Below are positions 8,581-18,098 of a DNA stretch of 64,000 nucleotides, one piece after another. The DNA is from Brucellaceae bacterium (lineage in GTDB: Bacteria > Pseudomonadota > Alphaproteobacteria > Rhizobiales > Rhizobiaceae). The stretch covers positions 1 through 64,000 of the forward strand of contig JACKJV010000012.1 in NCBI GenBank assembly GCA_020637775.1, in the 5' to 3' direction. A program made the translations under genes and the position numbers. The notes beneath the pieces were generated by a model. It was given only the letters and a program-made list of their open reading frames with translations. It was not told where the DNA came from and made no database searches. Position 1 is the first letter of the stretch, and each line of letters starts with the position of its first letter.

Positions 8581-9414
8581 ATGAAAATCGTATCGCAAAA
8601 CAAGGCGCATGGCGGAATGCAGGGCGTTTATTCGCACGAATCGGATACCTGCAAATGCGAGATGACCTTTGCCGTCTTCGTGCCGCCGCAGGCTGCCGAA
8701 CGCGCCTGTCCGGTCGTCTGGTATCTGTCCGGCCTCACCTGCACCCATGCAAATGTGATGGAAAAGGGCGAATACCGGAAAAAGGCCGCCGAACTCGGCC
8801 TCATCATCGTCTGTCCGGATACCAGCCCGCGCGGCGGTGACGTGCCCAATGAGGCGACGAACTGGCAATTCGGTTCAGGCGCCGGCTTCTATCTCGATGC
8901 CACTGAGGCACCCTGGAACACGCACTACAACATGTATGCCTATGTCACGCGGGAACTGCCCGCACTGATCGCGGAAAACTTCCCCGCCGACATGGCCCAC
9001 CAGTCCATCTTCGGCCATTCCATGGGCGGGCACGGTGCCATGACGATTGCCCTCAAGCATCCCGACCGGTTCCGGGCATGCTCGGCGTTCGCGCCCATCG
9101 TCCAGCCCTCCACCGCGGATTGGTCCTCCGGTGCCTTCACGAAATACCTGGGCGGGGACAAGGCTGCCTGGCGCGCCTACGATGCCTGTGCGCTGGTGGA
9201 GGACGGCGCGCGCTTTCCCGAATTCCTCATCGACCAGGGCACCGCCGACGGGTTCCTGGACGAGGGATTGCGGCCCTGGCTGTTTGAGGAAGCCATCAAG
9301 AATACCGGCATCGATTTGACCTTGCGCATGCAGGAAGGCTACGATCACTCCTACTTCTTCATCTCATCCTTCATGGATGATCATCTGGAGTGGCATGCGG
9401 CGCGGCTATTTTAG
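8581..9414 (+). CDS. fghA: S-formylglutathione hydrolase
   Basis: This cytosolic serine esterase splits S-formylglutathione into formate and glutathione, completing the pathway begun by FrmA. The 277-residue length is typical. The nucleophile is Ser147 in GHSMGGHG, and the catalytic histidine is in EGYDHSYFF near the C-terminus. The N-terminal LSGLTCTHANVMEK and CPDTSPRG segments are characteristic of the esterase D family. It follows frmA and the broken DUF188 gene on the same strand and is probably co-transcribed. Only a weak AGGA precedes its ATG. A 7-bp hairpin just after the stop (9422-9442) lacks a T-run. Confidence 0.96.
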   Translation: MKIVSQNKAHGGMQGVYSHESDTCKCEMTFAVFVPPQAAERACPVVWYLSGLTCTHANVMEKGEYRKKAAELGLIIVCPDTSPRGGDVPNEATNWQFGSGAGFYLDATEAPWNTHYNMYAYVTRELPALIAENFPADMAHQSIFGHSMGGHGAMTIALKHPDRFRACSAFAPIVQPSTADWSSGAFTKYLGGDKAAWRAYDACALVEDGARFPEFLIDQGTADGFLDEGLRPWLFEEAIKNTGIDLTLRMQEGYDHSYFFISSFMDDHLEWHAARLF

Positions 9415-9507
9415 TTCTTGCCGCGAACAGGACGGGTTCGCGCACCTGCCCCGTGACACACTCCTCACCGAAAACGACCTGAAGCGGAAACCAAAAGGAG
9501 TACGATC

Positions 9508-9930
9508 ATGTCTGAACCGGGGGACACACTTCCGGCCATCGAGGCGTTTGACAACACGGGCACGATCTATGCCGGCGAAGCCGACATGGACACGATGGGC
9601 GGGCGCATGTCCCGCGCCCGCGAAGCGGCCGGCATGACGCCGCAGCAGCTTGCGCGCCGCATCGGCGTCAAGACGGCCACCATACTGGCCTGGGAAAGCG
9701 ACCGGTCCGAACCGCGCGCCAATCGCCTGACCACATTGGCGGGCGTGCTCAATATCGGCCTTGCCTGGCTGATTCACGGAATAGGCGATGCCCCGGCGAC
9801 AAGCACGGAGGAGGATTTCGTGCGCACGGTATCGGGCCACCTGGCACGCATGAAACGGCTGCACGAGGAAACCGGGTCCGTCATCAAGCGGCTTGAGGCG
9901 GAAATCGCGCGATACAACCGCGCGGTCTGA
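9508..9930 (+). CDS. XRE-family helix-turn-helix regulator
   Basis: The 140-residue protein has a Cro/C1-type HTH at about residues 30-86, with GGRMSRAREAAGMTPQQLA, then RIGVKTATILAWESDRSEP and NRLTTLAGVLNIGLAWLIHG. A C-terminal helical tail (about 95-140) could be for dimer formation. A strong AAGGAG ribosome-binding site lies 8 bases before the ATG. It follows the formaldehyde genes on the same strand with a 93-base gap, so it could regulate them, perhaps through the inverted repeat before frmA, but nothing in the sequence proves the link. Confidence 0.85.
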   Translation: MSEPGDTLPAIEAFDNTGTIYAGEADMDTMGGRMSRAREAAGMTPQQLARRIGVKTATILAWESDRSEPRANRLTTLAGVLNIGLAWLIHGIGDAPATSTEEDFVRTVSGHLARMKRLHEETGSVIKRLEAEIARYNRAV

Positions 9931-9941
9931 CCGGCATGCGG

Positions 9942-9965
9942 GGAGCGCGCCAGGTGCCGCGCTCC
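9942..9965. terminator. GC-rich hairpin between convergent genes
   Basis: A perfect 8-bp stem (arms 9942-9949 and 9958-9965) lies between the XRE gene and the oppositely oriented repeat-protein gene. There is no clear T-run on either strand, so it is only a candidate bidirectional terminator. Confidence 0.4.
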
Positions 9966-9988
9966 TCCCGCCCCTGCAATGGCAGGCG

Positions 9989-10993
9989 TCAGGCGATGCG
10001 TTCGATCAGCGGTTTCAAGGCAGGATGGATTTCCGGGCTTTCGTCGCGCAGAAAGGCGAGCAACGCAGCCTCGTTGCGATGAAAACGGCCATCGCGGCCG
10101 ATCCGGGTGGCCAGCCATTCGGCTTCCGCATTGTCGATACGCTCGGCGATCGCTGTCTCTGCCTCCAGCCGCGCATTGCGCGCGCGATGCCAGGCCTCCG
10201 CCCCGTCTTCCCGCCGGTAAGCGTCGAGAATGCCGGACAGACCGCCGGAAACCATGCGGCTGAAGAATCGGCCGATATTGACATCCTCTTCTTCCAGAAG
10301 GCGGTCGCGCCGCAGGGCATCCTCCCGCGAGGGCGGCGTATAGCCGGAAGCGCACATCAGGTAATTGGCCAGCGCCTTGACGAAAAGCTCGTCCCAGGAC
10401 GGGTGGTTGTCGGCATGTGCTGTCCTGTCGTTGAGATCGAAAAGCACTTCCGCCTCGGCACGTGAAATACCCAGGTGCCCGTCACCGCCCGCCGCAAACA
10501 GGATGCGGCGCATGAGTTCCACCTCCGCTTCCATGATCGAGCCGGGCGTGAGCGATCCGCGCCGCCGCGCCAGCACGCCCTCCCCCTCGGTCACAGCGAT
10601 GGCGACCTGCGACAGGGCAAACGCGACGAGCCTGTCAGGCGACTTGCGCGCCGTCTCCAGAATCTTGACCAGAAGCTCCAGTTCGCTGGCCGTATCCACC
10701 TTGCCGTCGGTGGATATGGCGCGGATCAGCCAATCGGCATTGTCCTGCGACACGTATCCAGCCGGCTTTTCCTGATGAACCAGATAATCAGTCAGCGCCT
10801 CGACGAAGAAATCGGACCATTCGGCACACTTGTCGTCGCAGGAAGCGTCCAGCGCGAACAGCGATTCGGCTTCGCCGCGCGAAACGACACCGTCGCGAAA
10901 CACCTCGCGCCGCAGCAGCAAGACATCCTCTGCCACGATCCGTGAGCGACTGGCCAATCCCGCAACCGGGGCTCCCAAGATCAGTTCACCCAT
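9989..10993 (-). CDS. Uncharacterised protein with duplicated A-B-A-B helical repeat, next to tad locus
   Basis: I do not recognise the function. The 334-residue protein is acidic and helical, with no signal peptide or membrane helix, so probably cytosolic. It contains an internal duplication: unit A at about 23-75 and 156-212 (a DG...SRGEAE/SRAEAE acidic motif, then W-x-[DE]-x-F-V-x-A-L-x-x-Y-L) and unit B at about 85-130 and 286-334 ([DN]-A-[ED]-[AW]-x-L-x...DG[KR]). The DG-x3-E patterns recall TerB-like or EF-hand-like helices. The ATG at 10993 was preferred over the one at 10999 because AAGGGGA is then correctly spaced. It starts only 43 bases after the tadD-like stop on the same strand and may be the last gene of the pilus operon. 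Confidence 0.7.
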   Translation of the reverse strand: MGELILGAPVAGLASRSRIVAEDVLLLRREVFRDGVVSRGEAESLFALDASCDDKCAEWSDFFVEALTDYLVHQEKPAGYVSQDNADWLIRAISTDGKVDTASELELLVKILETARKSPDRLVAFALSQVAIAVTEGEGVLARRRGSLTPGSIMEAEVELMRRILFAAGGDGHLGISRAEAEVLFDLNDRTAHADNHPSWDELFVKALANYLMCASGYTPPSREDALRRDRLLEEEDVNIGRFFSRMVSGGLSGILDAYRREDGAEAWHRARNARLEAETAIAERIDNAEAEWLATRIGRDGRFHRNEAALLAFLRDESPEIHPALKPLIERIA

Positions 10994-11035
10994 GTCCATT
11001 CCCCTTTTCCAGCCCTCCGTCCGGAAGGCGCCCCA

Positions 11036-11503
11036 TCAGGTCTTCTGCAACAAATCCCAGTTCGCCTCGACCACCGGATCGCCCGGCAGCGCCGCGCGCG
11101 CTTCACCCAGAAGCTTGCGCGCCTTCTTCTTGTCGCCCCTGAGCAATTGCGAATAGCCCATGTTGTTGACGATCCGTGGCTGGCGTCCGGCAACGCGAAG
11201 AAGCTGCGCATAGGCGCGGTCGGCAAAATCGAAACGCCCGAGTTGATCGTAGGAAGCCGCAAGGCCCAACCAGGCTTCCGAATTGTCGGCCCGCAGTTCG
11301 ACAGCCTTGCGGAAGTGTTTCTCCGCCAGCCCGTAATTGGCCTCGACGAAATGGGCCTTGCCCTGTTCGAGGTCGCCCTGGGACAGATCGCGCGACACCC
11401 CGAGAGCAGCGGTCCGGGTCGTATCGATCCTGCCCATGCTTTCGGCCGAACAGCCAGCCAGCACGGAAATGGCCAAGAGTGACGCTATTGTCCTGTAACG
11501 CAT
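11036..11503 (-). CDS. tadD: TadD-like TPR lipoprotein of the pilus locus
   Basis: The 155-residue product begins with a lipoprotein signal peptide ending in the lipobox LAGC, so it should be anchored to a membrane on the periplasmic side. Two to three tetratricopeptide repeats follow (QGKAHFVEANYGLAEKHFRKA, NSEAWLGLAASYDQLGRFDFA, PRIVNNMGYSQLLRGDKKKA). TadD proteins are pilotin-like accessory factors of Flp/Tad pilus machines. The ATG at 11503 was chosen over an upstream in-frame ATG because it gives a normal lipoprotein signal and has GGAAGGGCAGG upstream. It is 132 bases after tadC, in the same orientation. Confidence 0.85.
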   Translation of the reverse strand: MRYRTIASLLAISVLAGCSAESMGRIDTTRTAALGVSRDLSQGDLEQGKAHFVEANYGLAEKHFRKAVELRADNSEAWLGLAASYDQLGRFDFADRAYAQLLRVAGRQPRIVNNMGYSQLLRGDKKKARKLLGEARAALPGDPVVEANWDLLQKT

Positions 11504-11635
11504 TGCCTGCCCTTCCCTGCCCGGTTTCCGGGTCATTTTCAGGGAGTACAATAGCAAGAACTGATTAAGGACCAGTGCCGAAACAGGGTCAAATTTCCGT
11601 TGCTGATTAAGAGCTTGGCAACCCTGCGTGAATCA

Positions 11636-12586
11636 TCACTGGAGGCCGACAAGCTGCACGATGGCCGGAATGATCGCGACCAGCAGCACGATCGGAAGGA
11701 TGCAGGCGGTGACCGGCACCGACATCTTTGCCGGCAACGCATGCGCCTTCTCCTCCGCACGGGACATGCGCTTGTGGCGCATCTCGTCGGAGAACACCCG
11801 CAACGCGCCGGAAAGTGATGTCCCCAGCTCCTTCGACTGCTGGAGCAACGTCGCGAACGAGCGGACTTCTTCCAGACCGAGACGGTCGCCCAGGGATCGC
11901 AGCGCATCATTGACGCTTCTTCCGGCGCGCAACTCCAGCGTCACAAGCTGCAGGTTCGTGGCCAGCGCGGGGGCCGTCTTCATGAGTTCGCGCGACACCC
12001 GGTCGATGCCGGCTTCCATGCTCATCCCTGCATCCGAACACACAACCATCAGATCCATGAAATCGGGAAAGCCGTTCCGGTATTCCGTCATGCGCTGGTT
12101 GACGCGATGGTTCAACGCCAGGCCCGGAAAGAAATATCCGCCAGCGCCGGCAAACAGGACCATGAGCCACTCATTGGACGCGATGGTGAAGCCGAAGCCG
12201 AAAGCCAGCGCGCCGCCACCGGCGGCAAATGCGAACAGGCTGGCGATGCGCGCAAGGAAGAAGAAACCTGCCGCGCGCGGATCGAGATAGCCAGCCCTGA
12301 TGAGCTTCTGCCGCAGCCGGGCCACATTGTCCGGATCGGTCTTCTGGTAGAAATCCTGGGCCTTGCGGATTGCCTTGTCGCGCACGTCACGGCGCTGCGC
12401 GGACTGGGCGATCGCAACCTCCTCGCGGACCCGCGTCTCGCCCTTGTCGCCATGGAGCCTGCGCCAGACCTCCGCGCGGCCACCCGGCTGGGCAATCAAC
12501 GGCCATGCCATGGCCACACCGCCCGCCAGCAGCAGGAGACCGGCTAGCGGCAGCAGGGGAATGGCATTGATCGTTTCCGTCAGCAT
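11636..12586 (-). CDS. tadC: TadC, type II secretion F-family platform protein
   Basis: The 316-residue inner-membrane protein has an N-terminal hydrophobic helix, a central pair of helices (FFFLARIASLFAFAAGGGAL, LMVLFAGAGGYFFPGLALN) and a C-terminal helix (VTACILPIVLLVAIIPAIVQ). The cytoplasmic region has the GspF signature FPDFMDLMVVCSDAGMSMEAGIDRVSREL. Together with TadB it forms the platform on which the CpaF ATPase drives pilin assembly. Its start is 3 bases after the tadB stop, so the two are likely translationally linked. Confidence 0.93.
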   Translation of the reverse strand: MLTETINAIPLLPLAGLLLLAGGVAMAWPLIAQPGGRAEVWRRLHGDKGETRVREEVAIAQSAQRRDVRDKAIRKAQDFYQKTDPDNVARLRQKLIRAGYLDPRAAGFFFLARIASLFAFAAGGGALAFGFGFTIASNEWLMVLFAGAGGYFFPGLALNHRVNQRMTEYRNGFPDFMDLMVVCSDAGMSMEAGIDRVSRELMKTAPALATNLQLVTLELRAGRSVNDALRSLGDRLGLEEVRSFATLLQQSKELGTSLSGALRVFSDEMRHKRMSRAEEKAHALPAKMSVPVTACILPIVLLVAIIPAIVQLVGLQ

Positions 12587-12589
12587 GGC

Positions 12590-13558
12590 CTAGAACCTGA
12601 AATTGGACATCTTGAACATCATGAGGTTGCCGAGCACGAGCCAGAAGAAGGCTCCCCCCAGCAACCACCAGGTCAGGGACTGGTCCAGGACCGCGCCATA
12701 GTAGCTCGGGTTCAGCACGACGATCGCCGTCAACAGCAGCACCGGCAATGCTGTCAGGATATACGCTGACATCCGCCCCTCGACCGAGATCGAGCGTACC
12801 TTCCGGCGCAGTTTGCCGCGCTCGCGAATGGTGGCGGAAAGCCCGTCGAGGATTTCGCGCAGGTTTCCCCCTGTCGAACTCTGTATGGAGACCGCTGTGA
12901 CGAAAAGCGGAAGGTCTTCGTGGCCGACACGGTCATAGAGCGATGCCAGTGCCGAAACCAGGTCGGAGCCATAGGTGACTTCGTCGGCGACAATGCCGAA
13001 CTCGGTCCCGATCGGGTCCGCCATTTCCCGCGCCACCAGGCTGATGGCCACCGGAACCGGATGCCCGGCCTTGAGGCTGCGCGTGATCAGCTCCAGCGCT
13101 TCGGGCAACTGGATGCCGAATGCCTTGTGGCGCCGCTTGCGCAGTGAACGCAACACGAATACGGGCAGGCCAATCACGCAGAATGATGCAAGCCCGAAGG
13201 CGGGCCACACGCCTGCTCCGATCCAGAAGATGCCGGCCGCCCCGGCCAGCCCGATACCGCCGCAGATGAGAAAGAGCAGCGGCAAACGCATCGCCATGCC
13301 GGATTGGGCGCGCAGGTTCCTGATCCATGCCATGGAGAACAAGGATCCGTTCGCGGTGCTGCCGCGCTCCTTGCGCAACTGGATCAGGATATCTCTCTGG
13401 CTGAGCTTGCTGCCTTCGCGCAATCTGAGCCGGCGGTTGATTGCCGTGCGTCTGTCGGCCTGGCCCGCATAGAGCAGATAGATCGCCTCGGCGACCATGA
13501 CACCGCTCAGCCCTGCGGCGGCGTAGATGACCCAGATCGTGTCGATTTGCGGTATCAT
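12590..13558 (-). CDS. tadB: TadB, type II secretion F-family platform protein
   Basis: The 322-residue membrane protein has helices at about 7-28, 98-140 (LPLLFLICGGIGLAGAAGIF) and two near the C-terminus. The GspF motif reads FGIQLPEALELITRSLKAGHPVPVAISLVAREMADP and is followed by SSTGGNLREILDGLSATIRERG. It is the first of the two platform proteins of the Tad pilus. The gene starts 5 bases after the cpaF stop and ends 3 bases before tadC, indicating a tight operon. Confidence 0.93.
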   Translation of the reverse strand: MIPQIDTIWVIYAAAGLSGVMVAEAIYLLYAGQADRRTAINRRLRLREGSKLSQRDILIQLRKERGSTANGSLFSMAWIRNLRAQSGMAMRLPLLFLICGGIGLAGAAGIFWIGAGVWPAFGLASFCVIGLPVFVLRSLRKRRHKAFGIQLPEALELITRSLKAGHPVPVAISLVAREMADPIGTEFGIVADEVTYGSDLVSALASLYDRVGHEDLPLFVTAVSIQSSTGGNLREILDGLSATIRERGKLRRKVRSISVEGRMSAYILTALPVLLLTAIVVLNPSYYGAVLDQSLTWWLLGGAFFWLVLGNLMMFKMSNFRF

Positions 13559-13563
13559 CGTCG

Positions 13564-14994
13564 CTATTCCTGGGGCTGCCCCGGCTCGAAATAGGTCGAC
13601 GGGAATTCGATCCCGACAGCCTTGAGATCGTCGAGAAAACGCGGGCGGATTCCCGTCGCCTCGAAATGCCCGAGCACCTCGTGTTTCGGACCCATTCCGG
13701 TGCGCACGAAGCGGAAGATGTCCTGCATCTGGATGACATCGCCCTCCAGTCCGGTCACTTCCGAAACCGCGGTGATCTTGCGCTTGCCGTCGGAAAGACG
13801 GGTGAGTTGCACGATGATCTCGATGGCGCTGGCGATCTGCGAGCGGATCGACTGCACCGTCATCGGCATGCCGGTCATGCCCAGCATCTGCTCAAGCCGG
13901 GCAATCGCATCGCGCGGTGTATTGGCATGGATGGTCGCCATTGAGCCTTCATGTCCGGTATTCATGGCCTGAAGCATGTCGAAGGCTTCCTCGCCGCGGC
14001 ATTCGCCCAGGATCACGCGGTCCGGGCGCATGCGCAGCGCGTTTTTCACAAGATCGCGCTGCTTCAGCTCGCCATGTCCCTCCACATTGGCCGGCCGCGT
14101 CTCCATGCGGGCCACATGCGGCTGCTGCAATTGCAACTCGGCGGCATCCTCGATCGTGATCAGCCGCTCATCCTCCGGGATGAAAGCCGACAGCGCATTG
14201 AGCATCGTCGTCTTGCCCGTGCCCGTTCCGCCGGAAATGATGGTGGTCTTGCGGGCATGAACGGCGGCGGCCAGCACTTCGGCCATCGGCTGGGTGATCG
14301 CGCCGAATTCGATCAGGCGCTGCAGGCTGAGCTTGTTCTTGGAAAACTTGCGGATCGAGACAAGCGGTCCGTCCACGCCGATCGGCCGGATCGCGGCATT
14401 GAAGCGCGAACCGTCCAGCATGCGCGCATCGACCAGCGGATGGCTTTCGTCCACCCGCCGTCCGACCGCCGAAACGATCTTCTGGATGATGCGCAGCAGA
14501 TGTGCCTCGTCCTTGAACGGCACATGAACCTTGCGCAGCTTGCCGCCCTTTTCCACGAAACAGTTTTCATGCCCGTTGATCAGGATATCCGCGATCTCGG
14601 GATCGTTCATCAGCGGTTGCAGCGGTCCGAGCCCGACCATTTCATCAACGATGTCGTCAACCAGCGCATCCAGTTCGGCCACGTTGATCGCAAGCCGCTC
14701 GGCCTTGGCCTTTTCCTGAACGAAGCCATGAACCTGGCGGCGCATCTCTTCCTTGGGAAGCTTTTCCAACGCAACCAGGTTGATTTCGTCGATGAGCATG
14801 CGATGCAGCCGTACCCGGGCATCCACCACCCGGTCGCTGGGCCGCGCGACAGCCTCCCGTGGGTCCGGCTGGGCCGGCACGCGCGCCTTGAGCAACGCGC
14901 CGCCGGTGTTCGCGCCTTCCGCCGGAGTTGCAGGTGGCGGGGCGGGCGGGACATCGCGCTGCCGCAAGGCGGAAAATCGGCTGCCACCCATCAT
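13564..14994 (-). CDS. cpaF: CpaF/TadA pilus assembly ATPase
   Basis: This 476-residue cytosolic hexameric ATPase of the GspE/VirB11 superfamily powers Tad pilus assembly. The Walker A motif is [14 protein letters not shown], followed by the Asp box ([16 protein letters not shown]), Walker B-type [22 protein letters not shown], and the His box [17 protein letters not shown]. The N-terminal 60 residues are proline- and alanine-rich and variable, as in other alphaproteobacterial CpaF proteins. It lies between cpaE and tadB in the usual order. Confidence 0.96.
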   Translation of the reverse strand: MMGGSRFSALRQRDVPPAPPPATPAEGANTGGALLKARVPAQPDPREAVARPSDRVVDARVRLHRMLIDEINLVALEKLPKEEMRRQVHGFVQEKAKAERLAINVAELDALVDDIVDEMVGLGPLQPLMNDPEIADILINGHENCFVEKGGKLRKVHVPFKDEAHLLRIIQKIVSAVGRRVDESHPLVDARMLDGSRFNAAIRPIGVDGPLVSIRKFSKNKLSLQRLIEFGAITQPMAEVLAAAVHARKTTIISGGTGTGKTTMLNALSAFIPEDERLITIEDAAELQLQQPHVARMETRPANVEGHGELKQRDLVKNALRMRPDRVILGECRGEEAFDMLQAMNTGHEGSMATIHANTPRDAIARLEQMLGMTGMPMTVQSIRSQIASAIEIIVQLTRLSDGKRKITAVSEVTGLEGDVIQMQDIFRFVRTGMGPKHEVLGHFEATGIRPRFLDDLKAVGIEFPSTYFEPGQPQE

Positions 14995-15033
14995 CTTGCT
15001 CCCTTGTGATCTCTCTGTCTGTTCATGGATCGT

Positions 15034-16248
15034 CTAGGCCCGCCGCAGAAAGCCGCGTCCGAACCCGGAGAGCAGGCCCTTGGGCTTGGAGACCATGACG
15101 CTCGCCTCGTCCGGCAGGATGATCCGCTTGAGATCCTCGATGACATTCGCGTTCGGATCGATGTCCTGGAGCGGCACACCCCGGTCCACCGCCTCGCGGA
15201 CAAGGCGGTAATTGTTGGAAATGCCGCCGGCGAAATGCTCACCGAGTATGTCTTCCACGTCGGCCTGCTTGATGCCGTTCTCGAACATGCGCTGCTCGAA
15301 CCGGTTGACGATGACACGCGGCTTCACCTCCTTGCCGCAATGCTCGTAGATCGCGCCGATGAGCCGCTGCGTGTGGCGCAGGCACGGGACGGTCAGCTCG
15401 CTGACCAGGAACAGGTCGTTGGAGCCGAGCAGCACGGTCTCCGTCCATGGGAACCAGGTCCGGGGAAGGTCGATCACCACATTGTCGAAATAGGCCGACA
15501 CGAGGTCCAGCATCCGCACGACGACATCGGTGTTGAAGGTGCGCATTTCCGTGGGCGCTGTCGGCGCCGCCAGCACACAAAGCCCGCTCGAGTGTTTCGA
15601 CAGCATCACGTCGAGCAGTTGACGGTCCAGACGTTCAGGCTGGTTCTCGATCTCCGAAATGTCGAAGCGTGGCTCGAGGTCGAGATATTCCGCGCACGAT
15701 CCTTGCTGGAAATTGAGGTCGACAACGCAGGTGGCCGCCCCGCGCGTGGCGGAGGTGTGCAGCTGAAAGGCCGTCTGCAGCACAAGTGTCGTCGTGCCCA
15801 CGCCGCCAGCGGCCGGCATGAAGGTCGAGATTTGCGCTTCCGCCTGCTCGCCGCGCCCCGGCCCCTGCAGCGCGCGAATGCACGAACGCACGAGATCGGT
15901 CGTCGTCACCGGTTTCGTCAGGAAATCGGCCACCTGGAGCTGGACAAGAATGCGCACTGCCGCGGCATTGAACTGTTGCGTGACCACGACGACGGGGGTC
16001 GTCCCCTCCAGCCGGCGCTTGATGCGCTGGAGCGATTCCACCTCTTCGAGCCGCGAGGCGTCGATGTCGATGATGACCGCGCTGCAATCGGCGTCCTGGA
16101 TCTCGCCACGCAATTCCGCCACGCTTTTCTCGATGACCGCAAGCTGGATGTTTTCCGACGAGGCAAAAGCGGTGCGCACCGTCTGGATGAACTCCTTGTC
16201 CTGCGTGACAAGGCCCACCCGCTTGTTGTTCGTGCTCTTGGCGTTCAT
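15034..16248 (-). CDS. cpaE: CpaE/TadZ pilus localisation ATPase-like protein
   Basis: The 404-residue protein has an N-terminal receiver-like domain (about 10-130; VGLVTQDKEFIQTV, AVIIDIDASRLEEV) followed by a ParA/MinD-like ATPase domain (about 145-390). The Walker A region is deviant, AAGGVGTTTLVLQTA, as is common in TadZ. CpaE/TadZ proteins place the Tad machine at the cell pole. The gene is upstream of cpaF with a 39-base gap and downstream of the short lipoprotein gene. Confidence 0.92.
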   Translation of the reverse strand: MNAKSTNNKRVGLVTQDKEFIQTVRTAFASSENIQLAVIEKSVAELRGEIQDADCSAVIIDIDASRLEEVESLQRIKRRLEGTTPVVVVTQQFNAAAVRILVQLQVADFLTKPVTTTDLVRSCIRALQGPGRGEQAEAQISTFMPAAGGVGTTTLVLQTAFQLHTSATRGAATCVVDLNFQQGSCAEYLDLEPRFDISEIENQPERLDRQLLDVMLSKHSSGLCVLAAPTAPTEMRTFNTDVVVRMLDLVSAYFDNVVIDLPRTWFPWTETVLLGSNDLFLVSELTVPCLRHTQRLIGAIYEHCGKEVKPRVIVNRFEQRMFENGIKQADVEDILGEHFAGGISNNYRLVREAVDRGVPLQDIDPNANVIEDLKRIILPDEASVMVSKPKGLLSGFGRGFLRRA

Positions 16249-16298
16249 CGTCTTACCCTGCGGTCTGGTGGAAGGGCGCTTGCGCCTCCGCCGTTACG

Positions 16299-16568
16299 TC
16301 AATTTCCGGTCGTGTTCGGCGCGGCAACAACCTGGAGCGGCGGCGGCTGCGGCGCGCCGTCCTCGCCCTTGCCGCGCTCGGCCGGCGTTTCAAGGGCGGT
16401 ATCCTCCACCCCTGCCGGCCACGGATCGACCATCTGCATGGCCGTGTTGGCGGCAATCGCATTGCCTGCGTAGCTGCTCACGCCTTCGTTGCGCTGATAG
16501 GCCTCGTGGGTGCAGCCAGCCAGAAACACTGCGGCGCCTGCCATGATCATCATGCTCGTCCTGCCCAT
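16299..16568 (-). CDS. Short pilus-locus lipoprotein at the CpaD position
   Basis: The 89-residue product starts MGRTSMMIMAGAAVFLAGC, a lipoprotein signal with lipobox LAGC. The mature part contains YAGNAIAANTAMQMVDPWP and then a proline/glutamate-rich tail. In cpa loci this position normally holds the lipoprotein CpaD (over 200 residues); this one is much shorter and lacks a recognisable CpaD body. The ATG at 16568 has TGAGG upstream; an alternative GTG at 16580 overlaps the cpaC stop as GTGA. It probably acts at the outer membrane near the secretin; the function is inferred from position only. Confidence 0.75.
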   Translation of the reverse strand: MGRTSMMIMAGAAVFLAGCTHEAYQRNEGVSSYAGNAIAANTAMQMVDPWPAGVEDTALETPAERGKGEDGAPQPPPLQVVAAPNTTGN

Positions 16569-16576
16569 TGCGCGCC

Positions 16577-18049
16577 TCACTTCATGTCTGGAAGATCGAG
16601 AAAGTGACCCGGCCGTGCGACCGGCGCGCGGCCCTGCGCGATCTTCGCGCCGTTGATCCGGGACGTTTTCATCGTGTCGACATTGCCAAGGAAATAGTCG
16701 GCCGTGCTCATCGGCTGCTCGGCGTCCAGCGGTGTGACGACCTTCTTTGTCGGGTCGATTGGCTGAACCAGATAGGGCGTGACGATGATGACCAGATCGG
16801 TCTCGCGGCGCTGATAGGCCTTCGAGGAAAAGAGCTGCCCCAGCACCGGAATCTTGCCAAGACCGGGAACGCGGTCCGAGGTCGACACGTTCTCGCTCTG
16901 CAACAGGCCCGCGAGCATGAAGGACTGGCCGCTCTTCAGATCCACCGAGGTGCTGGCCCTGCGCACCACGAAGGCCGGAATTGCGATATCGCCGATGCGG
17001 TATGTGGTTGACGTGTCGACGGAGGATACCTCCGGCGCGATATCGAGGCTGATCAGGCCATCCTCGAGAACGCTCGGCGTGAATTCCAGGCTGACCCCGA
17101 ATTTCTTGAATTCCACCGTGACCGTATCGGAACTACTCGCCACCGGGATCGGGAACTCGCCGCCCGCCAGGAAACTCGCCTTCTGGCCCGATCGCGCGAT
17201 CAGGTTCGGCTCTGCCAGCCGCCGGGCCAGGCCCCGGTCCTCCAGGGCCCTGATGGCCACGTCTATGCCGAACCCGCCGGTGGCATAGGCGCCGATGATG
17301 TCGAGGGCGGAAGCGCCGCTCGTCCGCGCCGTGTTTCCGTTGAAGCGGATCGCGCCGGCCGGCCCGACATAGGAGACACCGAGCTGGGCGCCGAGCTCCT
17401 GCCCGACATTCCTGTTCATTTCCACGAACCGGACATTGAGTTGCACCTGCTGGGAGGACGTGAGCGTCACCGAATTGATGATCTCTTCATCGCCTGAATA
17501 GCGCCTGGCCACCTTTTGCGCCTTCTCCGCCTGCACCGCGTCGCGCGCCCGCCCCGACAGAACGACCCGCCCGTTGGCGGTATCGACGCGAATATCGGAA
17601 CCCGGCGCGACATCCCTGATGGAACGCTGAAGGCCATCGGTATCCAGGGTGACCTCGATATCGACCGACCCCACAAGGTTGCGGTTCGTATCGAACAGCG
17701 CGATTCCCGTGGTGCCGAGATTGTTTCCCAGAACATAGAAGGACGTGTCGGTGAGCGGGTTCACATTGGCGATTTCCGGATCGCCGACAACGATTTCATA
17801 GAACGCGGCATTGGTGCGTATGGTTTGCGGCTTGCCCTTCGCGACCTTGACCTTTGTCGTCGATCCGGCATGGATCTGGATGACTTGCGCCTGCGACCGG
17901 GCAAGTGCGTCATTCGTGCCTGTCGCTGCCAGGCCCGTGACGGCGGCAGCCGTCAGGATGGCAGCGGCGACCGGGCGGCGCAGCAATGCCAGCGCCTTTC
18001 GCACCCGTTCCCGCAAGCCGGCCTTGATCTCGTTCACTCTGTCCATCAT
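16577..18049 (-). CDS. cpaC: CpaC/RcpA secretin of the Tad pilus
   Basis: The 490-residue protein forms the outer-membrane pore for the pilus. It has an N-terminal signal region, a pilus/secretin N-domain (KVKVAKGKPQTIRTN, FYEIVVGDPEIANVNPLTD), a BON-like part (SDIRVDTANGRVVLSGRARD) and the secretin core (LNVRFVEMNR..., LAEPNLIARSGQKASFLAGGEFPIP, VPGLGKIPVLGQLFSSKAYQ, TDLVIIVTPYLVQP). The ATG at 18049 was chosen because GAGGGGACTG lies directly before it. It follows cpaB with a 49-base gap. Confidence 0.93.
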   Translation of the reverse strand: MMDRVNEIKAGLRERVRKALALLRRPVAAAILTAAAVTGLAATGTNDALARSQAQVIQIHAGSTTKVKVAKGKPQTIRTNAAFYEIVVGDPEIANVNPLTDTSFYVLGNNLGTTGIALFDTNRNLVGSVDIEVTLDTDGLQRSIRDVAPGSDIRVDTANGRVVLSGRARDAVQAEKAQKVARRYSGDEEIINSVTLTSSQQVQLNVRFVEMNRNVGQELGAQLGVSYVGPAGAIRFNGNTARTSGASALDIIGAYATGGFGIDVAIRALEDRGLARRLAEPNLIARSGQKASFLAGGEFPIPVASSSDTVTVEFKKFGVSLEFTPSVLEDGLISLDIAPEVSSVDTSTTYRIGDIAIPAFVVRRASTSVDLKSGQSFMLAGLLQSENVSTSDRVPGLGKIPVLGQLFSSKAYQRRETDLVIIVTPYLVQPIDPTKKVVTPLDAEQPMSTADYFLGNVDTMKTSRINGAKIAQGRAPVARPGHFLDLPDMK

Positions 18050-18098
18050 CAGTCCCCTCATCCGGCGCAATGCCGGTCATCCCCTCAGCCTTTGCCGG

